NCBI RefSeq assembly: GCF_028618695.1
Contig: NZ_JAQIVI010000413.1
Location: 1 to 64,000, forward strand
Source of the DNA: Natrinema soli
Lineage (GTDB): Archaea; Halobacteriota; Halobacteria; Halobacteriales; Natrialbaceae
Direction: 5' to 3'
DNA: 64,000 nucleotides
In this document: positions 1-8,341 of the stretch, one piece after another
How positions within the stretch are numbered: the stretch's first letter is position 1
How the letters are laid out: each line of letters opens with the position of its first letter
Program-made: the position numbers and the translations under genes
Notes under the pieces: model-generated
Databases searched by the model: none
Seen by the model: only the letters and a program-made list of their open reading frames with translations
What the model was told of the DNA's origin: nothing

Positions 1-443
1 AGGCGCTGGGTGCCGCCACCGCCGGGGAGGATCCCGAGGCCGACTTCCGGGAACCCGACCGTTGCGTCCGGCGTCGCGACGCGCAGATCACAGGCGAGCG
101 AGACTTCGAGGCCGCCGCCGAAGGCGTAGCCGTCGATCGCGGCGATCGTCGGCTTGGTGAGATCCGCGACGTCGTTGTACAGTCCCTGGCCGTAGTTCGT
201 CAGGTACTCGAGCGCGTCGACCCGATCGAACTCGGCGAACGCCTCGATGTCGCCGCCGGCGATGTACGAGTCGCCCTTTCCCCGGAGGATGACGACCCTG
301 ATACCGTCGTTCGCGTCGATATCGTTGAGACGGTCGCGAAGCGCGGTCCGCGTTTCCCGATCCATTGCGTTCCGCTTATCCGGATTGTTGACGGTCAGCG
401 TGGCTATTCGATCCGAAACGTCGAGCAAGACCTTCTCGGACAT
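1..443 (-). CDS. Enoyl-CoA hydratase/isomerase (crotonase), C-terminus cut by window edge
   Basis: This is the N-terminal 147 codons or so of a crotonase, which hydrates or isomerises 2-enoyl-CoA in beta-oxidation-type pathways. Seen: an N-terminal beta strand with the NNPDKRNAM signature, the oxyanion-hole segment SYIAGGDI, then FGGGLEVSLACDLR and VGFPEVGLGILPGGGGTQRL. The Glu in GLEV and the Glu in GFPEV match the two catalytic glutamates of hydratases. The start is the ATG just before the stretch encoding SEKVLLDVSD. The C-terminal helices lie beyond the left edge. It is divergent from the acyl-CoA dehydrogenase that begins 130 bases away, so the two may share a promoter region. The physiological substrate cannot be read from this fragment. 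Confidence 0.9.
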   Translation of the reverse strand, partial: MSEKVLLDVSDRIATLTVNNPDKRNAMDRETRTALRDRLNDIDANDGIRVVILRGKGDSYIAGGDIEAFAEFDRVDALEYLTNYGQGLYNDVADLTKPTIAAIDGYAFGGGLEVSLACDLRVATPDATVGFPEVGLGILPGGGGTQR

Positions 444-572
444 CAGTGGCCCTACGACCGATCGCTAGTTAGTCGTTAGCATTGGCAGTAGTACGGCTTG
501 GCAGCCGCGAGACGAGCGGCCGAAATTCCGACTACCGGTGCCTATAAGTTTTCTTCCCGAAAACCACTTGGT

Positions 573-1742
573 ATGGACTTCGAGCTCAGCGATGAGCAGC
601 GACTCATCAGAAGCGAGATTCAGGACCTCTGCGACCAGTTCGGCGACGAGTACTGGCGCGAAAAGGACATGCAACACGAATTCGGGTGGGAGTTCTACGA
701 GGAGTTCGCCGACGGCGGCTGGTGCGGCGTCACGATTCCGGAGGAGTACGGCGGACAGGGGTACGGCGTCCAGGAGGCGAGCATCATCCAGCAGGAGATC
801 GCCCGCTCCGGCGCTGCGATGGCCGGCACGTCGATCACGTCACACCACGTCTTCAGCGCCGCGCCGCTGGTGGAGTACGGATCGGACGACCACAAGGAAC
901 GGTACCTGCCGGAGATCGCCGACGGATCGGTCATGGTCTGTACGGGCGTCACGGAACCGAACGCGGGGACCGATACGTCGCAGATCGAGACGTTCGCGGA
1001 GCGAGACGGCGACGAATACGTCGTGAACGGCCAGAAGATCTGGACCTCGAAGGCACAGGAAGCGGACGTCATCATGCTCCTCGTGCGGACGCAACCGCGC
1101 GAGTCGAACGACCGGTTCGGCGGCCTCACGCTGTTTTTCACCGAGTTCAACAAGGACATGGACAGCGTCGACGTGAGCGAGATACCGAAGGCCGGTCGCG
1201 GTGCGGCGGATTCGAACGAGGTCTGGTTCGACGACTTCCGCGTTCCGGCCGCCGATCGAATCGGTGAGGAAGGGAAGGGATTCAAATACCTGCTCTCGTT
1301 CGCGAACTCAGAACGGATCAGCATCGCTGCGAACGCTGTCGGGACCGGACAGGCCGCACTCGAGACGGCCGCATCGTACGCCAGAGAGCGCGAAGTCTTC
1401 GACAACTCCATCGGCACCTATCAGGCGATTCAACATCCACTCGCGGACTCGTGGACCAAACTGACGCAGGCCGAACTGATGATTCGGAAGGCCGCGTGGC
1501 TGTACGACAACGACAAGAATTCCGGGCCGGAGGCCAACGCCGTCAAACTCCGCGCGAGCGAGGACGCGATCGAGGCCTGCGAGCGCGCCGTTCGGGTTCA
1601 CGGCGGAATGGGGTACGCGAAGGAGTACGACGTGGAGCGATACTGGCGCGAAGTCATGATCAACGTGCTCGCACCGATCTCGAACGAGATGGTCAAAAAC
1701 TACATCGCACAGCACGTCCTCGATCTCCCGCGCTCTTACTGA
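573..1742 (+). CDS. Acyl-CoA dehydrogenase
   Basis: A flavoprotein that would introduce an alpha,beta double bond into an acyl-CoA, passing electrons to ETF. It has 389 residues, the normal family length. In order: alpha-helical N-domain (DFELSDEQRLIRSEI), the VPEEYGGQG-like turn seen here as IPEEYGGQG, the beta-domain FAD/substrate motif TEPNAGTDTSQ, and the C-terminal helical domain ending VHGGMGYAKEYDVERYWRE. I chose the ATG at 573 because the family alignment begins there and upstream codons are unlike the family. At the position where many family members carry the catalytic Glu (the EGT motif) this protein reads LAPISNE, so its base must lie elsewhere, as in isovaleryl/long-chain enzymes, or its chemistry differs. 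A close relative with the same substitution lies at 16812-17978. Confidence 0.92.
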   Translation: MDFELSDEQRLIRSEIQDLCDQFGDEYWREKDMQHEFGWEFYEEFADGGWCGVTIPEEYGGQGYGVQEASIIQQEIARSGAAMAGTSITSHHVFSAAPLVEYGSDDHKERYLPEIADGSVMVCTGVTEPNAGTDTSQIETFAERDGDEYVVNGQKIWTSKAQEADVIMLLVRTQPRESNDRFGGLTLFFTEFNKDMDSVDVSEIPKAGRGAADSNEVWFDDFRVPAADRIGEEGKGFKYLLSFANSERISIAANAVGTGQAALETAASYAREREVFDNSIGTYQAIQHPLADSWTKLTQAELMIRKAAWLYDNDKNSGPEANAVKLRASEDAIEACERAVRVHGGMGYAKEYDVERYWREVMINVLAPISNEMVKNYIAQHVLDLPRSY

Positions 1743-1809
1743 GTCGGTTTCGGCGACCGCGTTTTTTCGGCGCATGACGTGCTGCCGGTCGTGTGGTTGG
1801 TTTCCCGTC

Positions 1810-1872
1810 CTCGAGCGGTAACAGGACTTCGAGCGGGAAGAACCTCGAGCGCCAACAGGCCTCGAGCGGTAT
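1810..1872. repeat. Imperfect short tandem repeat (CTCGAGCG unit)
   Basis: Four imperfect copies of a unit centred on (C/T)TCGAGCG followed by AACAGG- or AGAAC-like bases, spaced about 15-20 bases. They lie in the intergenic space between two converging genes. A local slippage repeat or a 3'-end structure are both possible; no function is evident. Confidence 0.5.
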
Positions 1873-1910
1873 AGCACCGTGAACGATAGCAGAACGCCGC
1901 TTACGGACGC

Positions 1911-2369
1911 TCAACTCTCCTCGTCGGCCGCACGCCGTCGAACGATGTTGTGCGAGATGACCGACATCACTTCGTCTCCGTCGTCGTTGTAGACCCGGCG
2001 CTTGAAGTCGACGTAGCCGCGATCAGGGCGGCTGTCGCTCGGTGTCTTCTCGAGTATCTCCGCGCGGACGGTGAGCGTGTCGCCGGGACGAACCGGCGCG
2101 TTCCACCGAAGTTCGTCCATGCCGCTCCCGCCCATGTTTTCGATTTCGCTGAGGCAGTCGTCGACGGTCAGCCGGGTGGCGAGACTGAGCGTGTGCAGTC
2201 CGCTGGCGACCAACCCGCCGAACATCGAGTCCTCGGCCGCCGCTTCGTCGACGTGAAACGGCTGCGGATCGAACTGTTCCGCGAACGAGACGATCTCCGA
2301 TTTCGTCACCGTGTGCGTTCCGCTCTCGAACGTCTCTCCTTCGTGCAAGTCTTCGAATAGCTTCGGCAT
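1911..2369 (-). CDS. MaoC-family (R)-hydratase / hot-dog dehydratase
   Basis: A 152-residue single hot-dog protein of the MaoC/(R)-specific enoyl-CoA hydratase family. The hydratase-2 dyad is visible: Asp34 and His39 in EQFDPQPFHVD, followed by GGLVASGLHTLSLATRL. Such enzymes hydrate trans-2-enoyl-CoA to the (R)-3-hydroxyacyl-CoA. The start is the ATG giving MPKLFEDL; an upstream in-frame ATG adds eight residues absent from the family. The sequence CTATTTATTG (reverse strand, 2391-2400) lies about 26 bases upstream and would serve as a TATA box for a leaderless message. It converges with the acyl-CoA dehydrogenase at 573-1742 and precedes a co-directional crotonase farther upstream. Confidence 0.88.
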   Translation of the reverse strand: MPKLFEDLHEGETFESGTHTVTKSEIVSFAEQFDPQPFHVDEAAAEDSMFGGLVASGLHTLSLATRLTVDDCLSEIENMGGSGMDELRWNAPVRPGDTLTVRAEILEKTPSDSRPDRGYVDFKRRVYNDDGDEVMSVISHNIVRRRAADEES

Positions 2370-2441
2370 GGACGGGGAGACGAAAGCGACCAATAAATAG
2401 CTAGCGGCGCTTCCGTCGTCGGATTCGAATCGCCGGACCGC

Positions 2442-3221
2442 CTACCGCCCCTGAAACTCCGGCTCCCGGTTCTCGAGGAACGCTGCCATCGCCTCTTGTT
2501 GATCGTACGTGTCGAAACAGGCGGCGATCGTCTCGAGGCTGTGATCGATACCCGATTCGACGCCGTTCGATCGGAGCGCCCGAAAGACCTGCGTCTGCCA
2601 CTGGATGATGCGCGGACTCTTGCTCGCCAGCGTCTCGACGAGGTCGGCGACGGTCTCGTCGTACGCCTCGGGCGCGACCGCCCGATTGACTAACCCAAGT
2701 TCCTCGGCTTCCAGCCCGGAGACCGGCTCGCCCGTGTAGACGATCTCTTTTGCGGCCTGAAGGCCGACCAGTCGAACGAGGAGTCCGCCCTGGATACCGG
2801 TGACGAGCCCCGCGTCGATCTCCGGGAGCCCGAGCGCGGCGTCCTCGGTCGCGACGCGAAAGTCACACGACATCGCGAGCTCGAGCCCGCCGCCGAGCGC
2901 GTACTCGCCGCACCGACAGACGGTGACCGCGTCGAGGTTCCGGACCCCTTGCATGAGTTCGTACAGGTTCGTCAGCATCGCCCGCGCTTCGGAAACGGAG
3001 TAGTCCTTCACCTCGTCGAGTTTCAGGCCGGCGGTCAGTCCGCCGACGCCGTCGTCGGTATCGGGGCCGATAGTGAGGACGGAAACGTCGTCGGGAACGG
3101 ATTCGACCCGGTCGCGGAGGGTGACGATCGCGTCGGGAGAGAACAGGTTCAGGTCGCCGAAGTCCAGTCGAAGATGGGCGACGCTGTTCAGGTCGGTATC
3201 GGGCTCGAGGGTTACGGCCAT
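2442..3221 (-). CDS. Enoyl-CoA hydratase/isomerase family protein
   Basis: A 259-residue crotonase. Seen: ALGGGLELAMSCDFRVATED with Glu at the first catalytic position and LGLPEIDAGLVTG with Glu at the second, so hydratase chemistry is expected. The oxyanion-hole segment is less canonical (GVGGLTAGLKLDEV instead of FCAGADL), which makes the exact reaction (hydratase, isomerase or hydrolase) uncertain. It ends PEFQGR, similar to the PEFRGE tails of other crotonases nearby, which suggests shared ancestry within the cluster. The start at 3221 gives MAVTLEPD; the frame stays open upstream for 70 codons of non-family sequence, which I exclude. It is divergent from the crotonase at 3422. Confidence 0.88.
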   Translation of the reverse strand: MAVTLEPDTDLNSVAHLRLDFGDLNLFSPDAIVTLRDRVESVPDDVSVLTIGPDTDDGVGGLTAGLKLDEVKDYSVSEARAMLTNLYELMQGVRNLDAVTVCRCGEYALGGGLELAMSCDFRVATEDAALGLPEIDAGLVTGIQGGLLVRLVGLQAAKEIVYTGEPVSGLEAEELGLVNRAVAPEAYDETVADLVETLASKSPRIIQWQTQVFRALRSNGVESGIDHSLETIAACFDTYDQQEAMAAFLENREPEFQGR

Positions 3222-3290
3222 GCACACGAGTTCACGGGAGACCGACGTTAACCTTTGTGCCGCGGTCACGTGAGTCGTGGATGGACGGAC

Positions 3291-3343
3291 GGTGATCGCA
3301 GCGTCGTCGGCCCATTCGGGCGACCCGAGGGGTGATCGCAGCG
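3291..3343. repeat. 13-base direct repeat in divergent promoter region
   Basis: GGTGATCGCAGCG occurs at 3291-3303 and again at 3331-3343, 40 bases apart (about four helical turns), in the 200-base space between two divergently transcribed crotonase genes. A regulator site is possible; chance duplication is not excluded. Confidence 0.4.
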
Positions 3344-3421
3344 TGTACTGGCCGCACCCTCCCGACGCCCGACCGAACGGGACACAGTAATTATTGCTAC
3401 GGCTACCGTGGTCTCCATCGT

Positions 3422-4240
3422 ATGTCATCATTTCACAAGGTATCGGTGACGACGGCCGAGGCGAACGACAGCGTCGCCCGCGTCTCGCTCGACAACGAGG
3501 CCCAGCACAACACGCTCGATCTCCGGACGATCCAGGAGTTAGACGACGCGTTCATGGCGGCCGACCGCGACGCGGAGATCGACGCGATCGTCCTCGGGAC
3601 GACCGGTGACGTCTTCTGCTCGGGAGCCGACCTCGGCGACCTGACCGAGATGGCGTTCGAGGAGGGAACGCGCTGGATGAGTCAGTACTTCGAGACGATC
3701 GACGTGCTCAGGGACACGGGCAAGCCCACGGTCGCCGCCATCGAAGGGATTTGCGCCGCGGGCGGCAACGAACTCGCGATGGGGTGTGACCTGATCGTCG
3801 CGGGCGAATCGGCCAGGTTCGGGCAGCCCGAAGTCGGCGTCGGCTCGACCGCCGCCGGCGGCGGCGTGCAACTGCTCCCGCTGCTCGTCGGTGAGAAACG
3901 GGCGCGAGAGATGCTGCTGCTCGGGGAGATGTACCCCGCATCGCAGATGCAAGAGTGGGGACTGGTCAACCGCGTCGTCGACGACGGGTCCGCTCGAGAC
4001 GAGGCGGTCTCTCTCGCGAACGATATCGTCTCCACCAAAAGCCCGCAGGCGTACCGCGCCATCAAGACGATCATGAAGACCTGGACGAACATCGGCATGG
4101 TCAATCAGGAGATGGCTCGAGACATGACGGCCGCGGTCTGGGACTCCGAGGAGTTCCGCGACCGCGCCGAGGCGTTCGTCGACAGGGAGGACCAGACCCC
4201 GCGATCGTTCACCGGATCGCAACCCGTGGACGGGGAGTGA
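3422..4240 (+). CDS. Enoyl-CoA hydratase/isomerase family protein
   Basis: A 272-residue crotonase with full family signatures: FCSGADLGDL (oxyanion hole), AAGGNELAMGCDLIVAGE with the first catalytic Glu, and RFGQPEVGVGSTAAGGGVQLLPLLVG with the second. Enoyl-CoA hydratase activity is therefore likely, though chain specificity cannot be read. The start is the ATG preceded by TAATTATTG at about 3388-3396, roughly 28 bases upstream, consistent with leaderless transcription. It is followed 87 bases later by a co-directional SDR gene, which could oxidise the resulting 3-hydroxyacyl-CoA. Confidence 0.9.
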   Translation: MSSFHKVSVTTAEANDSVARVSLDNEAQHNTLDLRTIQELDDAFMAADRDAEIDAIVLGTTGDVFCSGADLGDLTEMAFEEGTRWMSQYFETIDVLRDTGKPTVAAIEGICAAGGNELAMGCDLIVAGESARFGQPEVGVGSTAAGGGVQLLPLLVGEKRAREMLLLGEMYPASQMQEWGLVNRVVDDGSARDEAVSLANDIVSTKSPQAYRAIKTIMKTWTNIGMVNQEMARDMTAAVWDSEEFRDRAEAFVDREDQTPRSFTGSQPVDGE

Positions 4241-4327
4241 CGCCGCGGCCGTATTCGGGTTCGAACGACGCATCTTCGGCGTCGGGTTCCCGTTCGATCG
4301 CAATCGTTATGCGGTGTGTTGTCATTG

Positions 4328-5107
4328 ATGAAGAGCATGCGTGGACTCAGCGACAAGCGCGTCATCGTCACCGGGAGCGGCCGCGGTATCGGTCGCGGTA
4401 TCGCACGGCGACTCGCCGAGGAGGGCGCGGTCGTCGTGGTGAACGACATCGACGAAGCGAACGCCGACGAAACGGTCTCGTTGATCGAAGCGGACGGCGG
4501 CGAGGCCGTCACCGGGATCGCCGACGTGATGGATGTCGACGCCGTCGAAGAGATGGTTTCGGAAGCGGTCGACGAACTCGGCGGCGTCGACGTGCTCGTC
4601 AACAACGCCGGCTGGGACCGCATCGAGTGGTTCGTCGACCAGGATCCCGAAATCTGGGACCGCCTGATAGATATCAATCTCACGGGACAGATCAACTGTT
4701 CGCGGGCCGTCGCCGACCACTTCGTCGAGTCGGGAACTGAGGGCTCCATCGTGAACATCTCGTCGGACGCCGGACGCGTGGGGAGTTCCGGCGAAGCGGT
4801 GTACGCCGGCTGTAAAGGCGGCGTCATCGCGTTCACCAAGACGCTCGCACGGGAGCTGGCCCGAAACGACGTGAACTGCAACGTCATCGCGCCCGGTCCC
4901 GCGGATACGCCGCTCGTCGCAGAGATGCGAGAGGACTCCGAACTGGGGGACAAAATCCTCGGCAGCGTGGCGGACCAGATCCCCCTCGGACGGATGGCCG
5001 AACCGGAAGACATCGCGGGTGCCGTCGCGTTCATGGCGTCGGACGACGCGGCGTTCGTCACCGGTCAGGTGCTGAGCGTCTCCGGCGGGCTCACGATGGT
5101 CGGGTAG
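4328..5107 (+). CDS. SDR-family oxidoreductase (3-hydroxyacyl-CoA dehydrogenase / FabG-like)
   Basis: A classical short-chain dehydrogenase of about 259 residues. The cofactor motif VTGSGRGIGRG, the NNAG motif and the catalytic Tyr-Lys pair in VYAGCKGGVIAF are all present, and the C-terminus ends FVTGQVLSVSGGLTMVG as in FabG-like enzymes. The acidic residue after beta-2 (NDID) suggests NAD(H). Start choice is ambiguous: GTG at 4316, ATG at 4328 or ATG at 4337; a weak TATA-like TTAT at about 4307-4311 favours one of the two ATGs. It lies just after the crotonase at 3422, so a 3-hydroxyacyl-CoA dehydrogenase role is a reasonable inference. It converges with the next gene, with one base between stop codons. 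Confidence 0.88.
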   Translation: MKSMRGLSDKRVIVTGSGRGIGRGIARRLAEEGAVVVVNDIDEANADETVSLIEADGGEAVTGIADVMDVDAVEEMVSEAVDELGGVDVLVNNAGWDRIEWFVDQDPEIWDRLIDINLTGQINCSRAVADHFVESGTEGSIVNISSDAGRVGSSGEAVYAGCKGGVIAFTKTLARELARNDVNCNVIAPGPADTPLVAEMREDSELGDKILGSVADQIPLGRMAEPEDIAGAVAFMASDDAAFVTGQVLSVSGGLTMVG

Positions 5108-5108
5108 G

Positions 5109-5903
5109 TTACTCGCCCCGGAACTCGGGTTCTCGTTTCTCGTCGAACGCGGCGATGGCCTCCGCGTGGTCGTCCGTTTCGCGACACTCGCCGAGCGCCT
5201 CGATCGCGTGCTCGAGCCCCGTCTCCATGTTGATGTCGTGGGCCTCGTTGACGAGCTGTTTCGCGTTCCCGAGCGCTACGGTGGGCCCGTCCGCCAGCTC
5301 GCGGGCCCGGTCGAAGGCGACCTCTCGAGTGCGCTCGGCGTCTCCATCGACGACCGTCGAGGCGATTCCCAGTTCCTTGGCCTCCGTCCCGGAGATGCGA
5401 CGACCGGAGAAGATCAGGTCCTTGGCGACCTCTTCGCCGACGAGACGGGGAAGCATGTACGCGCCGCCGTCCCCCGGCGACAGCCCCACGTTCACGTACG
5501 ATTGGCTCAGCTCGGCGTCGGCTCGGACCACTCGGATGTCACAGCCCAGCGCGAGATCCATCCCCGCTCCCATCGCGTAGCCGTTGACGCCGCCGACGAC
5601 GGGAAGCGGCGCGCGTCGGAGCGCCTTGAGCACGCGCTGTGCTCGGTGGACGGTATCCAGCGCCTCCGGCGTCGATTCCGAGAGCCCGCCTTCGTCGCCG
5701 AGGTCGACTCCGGCGCAGAACGCCCTGTCACCGGCGGCCGTGAACAGGATCGCACGGACGTCGTCGTCCGCCTCGAACGACCGAATCGCGTCGTGTAACT
5801 CCTCGAGGACGCGAGGGGTGAACGCGTTCAGACTCTCCGGCCGTTCGATTCGCATGCGACCGACTCCTTCCGTAACCGTGGCAGTAACTACGTCATCGGA
5901 CAT
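5109..5903 (-). CDS. Crotonase-family protein with altered catalytic residues
   Basis: A 264-residue crotonase-fold protein. The oxyanion segment FCAGVDLGDEGG is present. The catalytic positions differ from hydratases: GAGMDLALGCD has Asp instead of the first Glu, and ELSQSYVNVGLSPGDGG has no Glu where GxPE is usual. It may be an isomerase, hydrolase or dehalogenase-type member rather than an enoyl-CoA hydratase. The start (MSDDVVTATV) was chosen at the family boundary; the frame stays open for 78 codons upstream without family similarity. It shares the PEFRGE tail with other crotonases here and is divergent from the gene remnant at 6109. Confidence 0.87.
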   Translation of the reverse strand: MSDDVVTATVTEGVGRMRIERPESLNAFTPRVLEELHDAIRSFEADDDVRAILFTAAGDRAFCAGVDLGDEGGLSESTPEALDTVHRAQRVLKALRRAPLPVVGGVNGYAMGAGMDLALGCDIRVVRADAELSQSYVNVGLSPGDGGAYMLPRLVGEEVAKDLIFSGRRISGTEAKELGIASTVVDGDAERTREVAFDRARELADGPTVALGNAKQLVNEAHDINMETGLEHAIEALGECRETDDHAEAIAAFDEKREPEFRGE

Positions 5904-6078
5904 GAGAGAGTCCACGGAACGTCGGGGAATAACGTTTTCCCTCGATCGCGGTCGCTGTCCTACCGGGCCGTCGTCTCGAACTCGAGAGGTGCTCGTGCAC
6001 TGTCCCGCGTCGCGGTGAGTCGTGACGCACACCGACGGCGGCGTAACAGATATGGGTCCGGTCGCAGAACGGTACACC

Positions 6079-6088
6079 GTGATAATTG
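6079..6088 (+). promoter_or_regulatory. TATA-like box for the ACAD remnant / CoA-transferase transcript
   Basis: GATAATTGAT lies about 26 bases before the ATG at 6109, the usual archaeal spacing for a leaderless message. Since the reading frame starting there is only a remnant, this promoter probably now serves the downstream CoA-transferase. Confidence 0.45.
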
Positions 6089-6108
6089 ATACCACCCCCT
6101 CCCTCCGG

Positions 6109-6339
6109 ATGTGGCGGGATATCGTCCACGAGTTCATGGACGAGAAGATCGGCGTCGAGTACTGCCGGAAGTGCTACGCGAACCGGGAGTACCCACACCG
6201 GATCTACGACGGCGTCGTCGAAAACGACTGGATCGGGTTGCTCGTCCCGGAGGAGTACGGCGGGCAGGGCGGCGATATGATCGAACAGGTGATGAACCAC
6301 CTCGTACGATACAGACACGCACACCATGACAACCACTGA
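6109..6339 (+). pseudogene. Truncated acyl-CoA dehydrogenase (N-terminal remnant)
   Basis: About 70 codons clearly match the N-terminal domain of acyl-CoA dehydrogenases: RDIVHEFMDEKIGVEYCRK, then a segment with YDGVVENDWIGLLV and PEEYGGQGGDMIEQVM. The match stops after this point; no FAD/beta domain or C-terminal helices follow, where a functional enzyme needs about 380 residues. The frame ends in a non-family tail (HLVRYRHAHHDNH). The start codon of the CoA-transferase lies inside the last 14 bases of this frame. The simplest reading is a large internal or 3' deletion that placed the CoA-transferase directly under this gene's promoter and translation. Confidence 0.75.
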
Positions 6340-7543
6340 GTCAGCAGCGCGACTCCCGCTGTCCGGCATCACCGTCGTCGAACTCGGCAACCTCGTCGCG
6401 GCACCCTTCACCGGACTCATGCTCGGCGATCTCGGTGCCGAAGTGATCAAGGTCGAACGGCCCGGAACCGGCGACGTGATTCGCCAGTCCGGCGACTCCG
6501 GCGACGCGATCTTTACCGCGCTCAACCGGAACAAACGCAGCGCGACGATCAATCTCCAGAGCGACGCCGGACGCGAGGCCTACCACGAACTCGTCGCGGC
6601 GGCCGACATCGTCGTCGAGAACCTCCGACCCGGCGTCACCGAACGACTGGGTATCGGGTACGACGCGCTCAGCGACGAGCGCGACGACCTGATTTACGTC
6701 TCCATCGCCGGCTTCCTGCAGGGCGGCCCGTACGAGGACCGGCCAGGTATGGACGTCGTCGGCCAGGCCATGTCGGGGATGATGCGAATGACCGGCCAGC
6801 CGGGCGGAAAGCCGCTTCGAGCGGGAACGTCGGTGATCGACATCGGAACCGGCGTCTACGGTGCGTTCGGGGCGATGCTGGCGCTGTGGATGCGCGAAAC
6901 GACCGGGACGGGTCAGAAGATCGACGCCGGGCTCTTCGAAACGGCCTCCCACTGGAGCCACTACTGGACGATCTTCGCGCAGCTCTTCGGCGACCATCCG
7001 CCGCTCGGCTCCTCCCATCCCGCGTTCGGTCTCTACGACGTGTTCGAGACCGAACCGGACGAGTGGCTCTTTGCCGGCGTCATCACCGAACGCCACTGGC
7101 CGGCGTTTTGCGAGGCCATCGACGCACCGGAGTTGCTCGCGGACGAGCGCTTCGAGACGAACGAGGGCCGACAGGAGAACGACGACGTTCTCTACGATTC
7201 GATTCAGGAGACACTTCGCGGTCGGGACCGGTCGACGGTAGTCGACGCACTACTAGATGCGGGCGTCCCGGCGGCTCCCGTCAATCATCCGTCGGAACTG
7301 CTCGACGATCCGCACCTGACTGCACTGGACCTCCTCGTGGAGACCCAGTCGGACGACGACGAAACGGTTCAGGCGATACTCACGCCGTTGGCGGGGACTG
7401 ACATCGGCGTCTCGCACCGCCGAGACCCTCCGAAGCTCGGCGAAAACACGGCGGCCGTTTTCGAATCGCTCGGGCTGAGCGATCGGTACGCCGAACTCGA
7501 GGCGAACGGCGCGTTCGGCGACGAGTCGGCGAATAACGAGTGA
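6326..7543 (+). CDS. Class III (CaiB/BaiF) acyl-CoA transferase
   Basis: A 405-residue family III CoA-transferase, which moves CoA between an acyl-CoA and a free acid through an aspartyl-CoA anhydride. Seen: N-terminal GITVVELGNLVAAPFTGLML with GDLGAEVIKVERPGTGD (CoA-binding Rossmann part), NRNKRSATINL, VVENLRPGV, and Asp172 in SVIDIGTGVYG at the place of the catalytic Asp169 of formyl-CoA transferase. It starts inside the acyl-CoA dehydrogenase remnant. It is one of four such transferases in this window, none next to an identifiable CoA donor gene, so the substrate is unknown. Racemase-type members share the fold. Confidence 0.9.
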   Translation: MTTTESAARLPLSGITVVELGNLVAAPFTGLMLGDLGAEVIKVERPGTGDVIRQSGDSGDAIFTALNRNKRSATINLQSDAGREAYHELVAAADIVVENLRPGVTERLGIGYDALSDERDDLIYVSIAGFLQGGPYEDRPGMDVVGQAMSGMMRMTGQPGGKPLRAGTSVIDIGTGVYGAFGAMLALWMRETTGTGQKIDAGLFETASHWSHYWTIFAQLFGDHPPLGSSHPAFGLYDVFETEPDEWLFAGVITERHWPAFCEAIDAPELLADERFETNEGRQENDDVLYDSIQETLRGRDRSTVVDALLDAGVPAAPVNHPSELLDDPHLTALDLLVETQSDDDETVQAILTPLAGTDIGVSHRRDPPKLGENTAAVFESLGLSDRYAELEANGAFGDESANNE

Positions 7544-7618
7544 GGCGGGGTCGTCCGAGGACTGAATCGGACGAGCAGTTCCAGCGGTGAACGCGTGCCG
7601 TCGATCGAGAGTTACGAC

Positions 7619-8188
7619 CTACTCATCGTCGCGATCGTACGTCTCGATCGTCTCGTCGTCGGGCTCCCAGCCGACGAACGCGGTCTCCGGACGCAACGAG
7701 AGCGCGTCGATGACGACGGCAGTGCCGAGGTAGTGGCCGACCAGCGACGCGATACCCGCGATCGTCTCGTCGTCGAAGTGGTCGCCGATCTCCTCGTGTG
7801 CCTCGTCGTCGACCGCCCGTCTCGCGGCGAGTTTCGCGTACTCGAGCAACGCGCTATCCGCGGGGTCGAACTCGTCGACGCGGTCGGTGCCGATCGCTCT
7901 GATCTCCTCGTGCTCGACGCCGACGTCTCGAGCGAGTCCGACGTGCTGGTGCCACTCGTACTCGTTTTCCAGTTCTCGAGCGATGGCCAGAATAACCAGC
8001 TCGACGTCCCGCGAGGCGAGGCCGGCGTGTTCCCACAGCGCGGTCCCGTGGCGCATGTACGTCTGGAGAACGGGCGGGTTGGATCCGATCGCCTGCAGCA
8101 ATTCGAGTTCGCCGAGCGCGTCTTCGCTCAGGAGATACTGATACTCCGCCGGGAGATCCGACTGTCGCGGGAGCGGGATGCGAGCCAT
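7619..8188 (-). CDS. Carboxymuconolactone decarboxylase family protein
   Basis: A 189-residue all-helical CMD/AhpD-like protein. It has the family arrangement PPVLQTYMRHGTALWE, then LASRDVELVILAIARELENEYEWHQHVGLARD, where the Glu-x-x-x-His pair stands at the usual active-site helix, and ends WEPDDETIETYD. There is no Cys-x-x-Cys, so AhpD-type thiol peroxidase chemistry is unlikely; gamma-carboxymuconolactone decarboxylase-like or unknown chemistry is possible. The start is MARIPLPRQ; an alternative ATG lies six codons upstream. A related protein lies at 34003-34560. It converges with the CoA-transferase at 6326. Confidence 0.85.
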   Translation of the reverse strand: MARIPLPRQSDLPAEYQYLLSEDALGELELLQAIGSNPPVLQTYMRHGTALWEHAGLASRDVELVILAIARELENEYEWHQHVGLARDVGVEHEEIRAIGTDRVDEFDPADSALLEYAKLAARRAVDDEAHEEIGDHFDDETIAGIASLVGHYLGTAVVIDALSLRPETAFVGWEPDDETIETYDRDDE

Positions 8189-8341
8189 ATCTGAGAGGGG
8201 CCGCAAATCGACTTAGTTCTTCGGTCCCGACCGGGAGAGGGCCGGTTGATGCCAGGGACGGACGCGGGTCCGTGTCTGTCACTTCCGGAATGGCTGCGGG
8301 TCCCCGTCACCTCGCTACGGCCCGGTTCCGGTCCCGGTCCA

